Below, piece after piece: positions 5,199 through 7,099 of a stretch of DNA of 7,099 nucleotides. Origin of the DNA: Acidimicrobiia bacterium (GTDB lineage: Bacteria; Actinomycetota; Acidimicrobiia; Acidimicrobiales; Poriferisodalaceae); contig JALSTE010000771.1 of NCBI GenBank assembly GCA_026983855.1, forward strand, positions 1 to 7,099. The letters run 5' to 3'. The notes beneath the pieces are model-generated. The model saw nothing but the letters and a program-made list of their open reading frames with translations, was not told the DNA's origin and did no database searches. Position 1 is the stretch's first letter; every line of letters starts with the position of its first letter. The position numbers were made by a program, and so were the translations under genes.

Positions 5199-5223
5199 GA
5201 GTCGGTCCGGTGGGGCCGATCCC

Positions 5224-5243
5224 TGAACGCGGAGGCCGGTTCA
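5224..5243 (-). terminator. Weak hairpin at phosphatase stop codon
   Basis: On the minus strand TGAACCGG pairs with CCG-c-GTTCA (8 bp, one bulged C, CCT loop), beginning at the phosphatase stop codon. It lies between convergent genes and could act in either direction. No T-run follows. Confidence 0.3.
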
Positions 5244-5843
5244 GTCGGGATGGGTGAGGTCGAGGACGGGACCGCCGGAGATCTCACCGGTCTCGGGATC
5301 CAGCTCAAACCTCACCGCGGCCAGATTCGGGAATCGACGGCGCTCACTCCCGGCCAACCGGTCCACAACCCCGATCACCCCACCGTGGGTCACGATGGCG
5401 GGGACACCGTGCCCTTCACCGGCCACCAGATTGGCGATCTCGGTTAGGGCCGGGATCACCCTCTCGGCCAGGTCGGCGTCGGATTCGAAGCCCTGGGGGC
5501 GGAGCCGTCGTGACAGGTAGCCGGGCCAACCCCGCTCTATCTCCTCGCGGGTGAGTCCCTCCCAGGGTCCGGCGGTGCGCTCCTTCACCCCGGCGTGGAC
5601 ACGGGGCTCGAGGCCCAACCCCTCGGCGATCAGCTCCGCCGTCTCCCGGGCCCGTCTCAGGTCCGATGACCATACCGTCCCGATGGTCGCGTCCCCATCG
5701 AGGGCGGCCAGCCGGGTCCCGGCCCGGCGGGCCTGACCCCGGCCGGTCTCCGACAGGGGCGGGTCGGCGTGGCCCTGCCAGCGGCGGGCGGCGTTCCACG
5801 TCGACTCACCATGGCGAATGAGCAGCAGCGGAATGGTGGGCAC
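5241..5843 (-). CDS. Histidine phosphatase (phosphoglycerate mutase-like) family protein
   Basis: This 200-aa protein belongs to the histidine phosphatase superfamily (cofactor-dependent phosphoglycerate-mutase fold), in which a histidine is transiently phosphorylated. Seen directly: LLLIRHGEST with R10 and nucleophile H11, SSDLRRARETA (conserved Arg at about 64), KERTAGPWEGLT with acid E88, and VTHGGVIG with H153. The full catalytic set is present and length is normal. The substrate cannot be named; relatives include phosphoglycerate mutases and various sugar-phosphate or nucleotide phosphatases. The start is GTG 5843, eight codons before the RHGE motif; the frame stays open far upstream but that part overlaps other genes and is low-complexity. 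TAGCGT seven bases upstream supports a leaderless start here. It converges with the kinase gene and diverges from the MoaD-like gene. Confidence 0.92.
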   Translation of the reverse strand: MPTIPLLLIRHGESTWNAARRWQGHADPPLSETGRGQARRAGTRLAALDGDATIGTVWSSDLRRARETAELIAEGLGLEPRVHAGVKERTAGPWEGLTREEIERGWPGYLSRRLRPQGFESDADLAERVIPALTEIANLVAGEGHGVPAIVTHGGVIGVVDRLAGSERRRFPNLAAVRFELDPETGEISGGPVLDLTHPD

Positions 5844-5850
5844 GCCGGTG

Positions 5851-5856
5851 ACGCTA
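5851..5856 (-). promoter_or_regulatory. -10 box of the phosphatase gene (leaderless)
   Basis: On the minus strand TAGCGT is followed by seven bases and then GTG 5843. No Shine-Dalgarno precedes the GTG and no -35 is evident. This box helps select the start codon. Confidence 0.45.
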
Positions 5857-5943
5857 GCGGCGGTGCCCGTGGTCTCCGAGGATGCCGGGGGATCCCGGCC
5901 CACCGGCCGGATCGGGGGCACCGGGTCGTGATGTTCGGGGATC

Positions 5944-5977
5944 TTGACGTACCGACGACCGGTCCCACCGCTACATT
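5944..5977 (+). promoter_or_regulatory. Possible promoter of the moaD-like operon
   Basis: TACATT (5972-5977) is a good TAnnnT -10, about 63 bases before ATG 6041. A TTGACG lies at 5944-5949, but the 22-bp spacing is too long for a standard promoter, so only the -10 is worth weight. Apart from this and the phosphatase -10, I see nothing in the 197-bp divergent gap 5844-6040. Confidence 0.35.
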
Positions 5978-6040
5978 CTGGGGCCGGACGGTGTCCCCGT
6001 GCCCATCTCCGAGGTGGGCCCCGGTCCGGAGGTTGAGTCC

Positions 6041-6280
6041 ATGGCGGTTCTGAGACTGTTCGCATCGGCCCGTGATGCGGCGGGAACCCGGCGTGATGAG
6101 TTCGACGCCGGGACCGTCGGTGAGGTTCTCGATGCCGCCTGTGAGAAATACGGGCCCGACTTCGGGGCGGTCCTCGGTGTGAGCCGGGTGTGGTTGAACG
6201 GCTCGGACACCGACCGGGGGGCGGCGGTTCTGGAATCCGATGAGGTGGCGGTCCTTCCCCCGGTATCCGGAGGGGCGTGA
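6041..6280 (+). CDS. MoaD/ThiS-family ubiquitin-like sulfur carrier protein
   Basis: MoaD/ThiS proteins are small beta-grasp sulfur carriers whose C-terminal Gly-Gly is adenylated by an E1-like enzyme and turned into a thiocarboxylate, for molybdopterin, thiamine or cysteine synthesis. The product is 79 aa: MAVLRLFASARDAAGTRRDE, a central VWLNGSDTDRG turn, and DEVAVLPPVSGGA at the end, the classic MoaD finish. Oddly, one alanine follows the diglycine, so the tail must be trimmed or the protein is not a standard carrier. ATG 6041 is chosen because GGAGG lies eight bases upstream; a GTG at 5999 would add 14 unconserved residues. Its stop overlaps the next gene by GTGA. No molybdenum-cofactor or thiamine genes are in view, so the pathway is open. 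Confidence 0.85.
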   Translation: MAVLRLFASARDAAGTRRDEFDAGTVGEVLDAACEKYGPDFGAVLGVSRVWLNGSDTDRGAAVLESDEVAVLPPVSGGA

Positions 6281-7071
6281 GAAGGGCGGGCCTGTGGATC
6301 CCGGTCCCGGTGGTCACGGGCCGGGCGTTGCTCTGGGGGCCGGGTTGGTTCGCTCTGGAGCTGGCCGTTCTCTGGGTGGATCCGGCGCTCATGGTCATCG
6401 TGCTCGCCGTGCTCGGGGGTCTGGCCGCGTGGCAGACGGCCCGCGACTGGGTCGGAGCGGGTGAGGAGGTCGAACCGTCGGTTGCGGCCATGGTCGCGGT
6501 GGCGGTGATCCTGGCGTCCACCATGGGCCCGACGGGGGCGGGGGCGGCGACACTCGCCGCCGTGGTGGTGTCGATGCTGGCGCCGGTGGGCCTGCGATCG
6601 GGGCGGGCGGGCGATGAGATCCGCGATCCCCTGGCGGCCACCGCCGGTCTCCTGGTGCAGAGCTGGTTACCGGCGGTGGCGGTGGCGGTTCCCATGTCCC
6701 TACTGGCGGCCCGGGCCGAGGGGGCCGGAGCGGTCTTCTCGTTGATCAGCCTGCTCGCCATCTACGACGCCGGGCACCACCTGGTGGGGATGAGTGCCAC
6801 CCGCTCCTGGGAGGGTCCTCTGGCCGGATTGGCCGGAATGTTCGTGGTGACGGGGGCCCTGGTGGTGGTGGGGGTACCTCCGATGAAGGTCGAAACGCTG
6901 GTCAGGTATGCCGTCGTGGTCATGGCCCTGGCTCCCATCGGTGAGATCCTGGGCTCCCTGAGTGCCCCGGCGGTCGTGGGGCCCGGTCCGGCGCTGCGAC
7001 GGATCGACTCCGCCATCCTGGCCGCCCCGGTCTGGACATATCTCGTCTGGGGCTATCTGAACACCCTCTGA
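6277..7071 (+). CDS. Degenerate CdsA-like integral membrane protein
   Basis: The 264-aa product is strongly hydrophobic, with about seven or eight likely membrane segments. It resembles phosphatidate cytidylyltransferase (CdsA), which makes CDP-diacylglycerol at the inner membrane. Landmarks: IYDAGHHLVG (162-171), RSWEGPLAG (176-184, compare KTWEG), IGEILGS (221-227, compare GDLxES) and RRIDSAILAAPV (241-251, compare LDRIDSxxAAxPV). The loop between YDAG and the WEG motif is shortened. The CdsA signature KRxxxxKDxGxxxPGHGG is essentially deleted and GD has become GE, so metal- and substrate-binding residues are missing. It is therefore probably a non-canonical paralogue with changed or lost activity. 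The GTG at 6277 overlaps the MoaD-like stop (GTGA), indicating coupling. The next gene follows within about 10 bases with a strong ribosome site. Homology to CdsA is fairly clear; function is uncertain. Confidence 0.75.
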   Translation: MRRAGLWIPVPVVTGRALLWGPGWFALELAVLWVDPALMVIVLAVLGGLAAWQTARDWVGAGEEVEPSVAAMVAVAVILASTMGPTGAGAATLAAVVVSMLAPVGLRSGRAGDEIRDPLAATAGLLVQSWLPAVAVAVPMSLLAARAEGAGAVFSLISLLAIYDAGHHLVGMSATRSWEGPLAGLAGMFVVTGALVVVGVPPMKVETLVRYAVVVMALAPIGEILGSLSAPAVVGPGPALRRIDSAILAAPVWTYLVWGYLNTL

Positions 7072-7081
7072 GGAGGTCCCG

Positions 7082-7099
7082 GTGTGGATGGCCACTGAG
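7082..7099 (+). CDS. Start of a further gene, truncated by the window
   Basis: AGGAGG (7071-7076), overlapping the previous stop codon, is followed after five bases by GTG 7082, reading M-W-M-A-T-E to the window end with no stop. ATG 7088 in the same frame is the alternative start, at a longer spacing. It probably belongs to the same operon as the two preceding genes. Too short to identify. Confidence 0.6.

Noticed and set aside
5844..6761. Open minus-strand frame extending the phosphatase upstream by about 300 codons
   Set aside because: It runs antisense through the MoaD-like and CdsA-like genes, is low-complexity (A/T/S/P/R) and has no motif; a leaderless GTG fits at 5843.

Overview
The window is very GC-rich and reads as an actinobacterial chromosome segment. 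The strongest marker is a WhiB-family iron-sulfur regulator, a family restricted to Actinobacteria and their phages. GTG starts, TAnnnT -10 boxes placed just before start codons (leaderless transcripts) and a CCA-encoding tRNA fit this. Acidimicrobiia or a related deep lineage is my guess from protein style; it is not proven. There is no CRISPR array, insertion sequence, integrase or rRNA, and most genes are housekeeping.

Layout. 1-185: no gene, but a 24-bp direct repeat. 186-963, minus strand: a regulatory unit made of an AT-rich box plus -35, a 66-aa small ORF with a near-perfect Shine-Dalgarno, a 15-bp terminator-like hairpin, and a WhiB7-type gene with an AT-hook. 1074-1922 (+): acyl-ACP thioesterase-like double-hotdog protein, convergent with oligoribonuclease orn (1949-2500, -). 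orn and dut (dUTPase, 2549-2986, +) diverge from a gap of under 50 bp with back-to-back leaderless promoters and a 9-bp inverted repeat. tRNA-Lys(UUU) lies at 3104-3180 (-) with its own promoter. A 92-aa acidic protein (3339-3617) overlaps by GTGA the ABC1/UbiB-type kinase gene (3614-5089), whose 3' end sits in a perfect 71-bp tandem duplication. Then come a histidine phosphatase (5241-5843, -), a MoaD/ThiS-like protein (6041-6280, +), a degenerate CdsA-like membrane protein (6277-7071, +) and the first codons of another gene (7082 onward).

How the parts fit. The most interesting system is the whiB leader. The 3' part of the small ORF carries a near-copy (11/12) of the terminator's distal arm, so it could pair with the proximal arm and act as an antiterminator. 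That is the logic of ribosome-mediated attenuation, the mechanism known to control whiB7 antibiotic-response genes in mycobacteria and Streptomyces. An ABC1 kinase about 3 kb away echoes Mycobacterium tuberculosis, where the ABC1-type gene Rv3197 neighbours whiB7. The rest covers nucleotide and RNA hygiene (dut, orn), lipid-related genes (thioesterase, CdsA-like) and sulfur-carrier chemistry (MoaD-like), in short units rather than one pathway.
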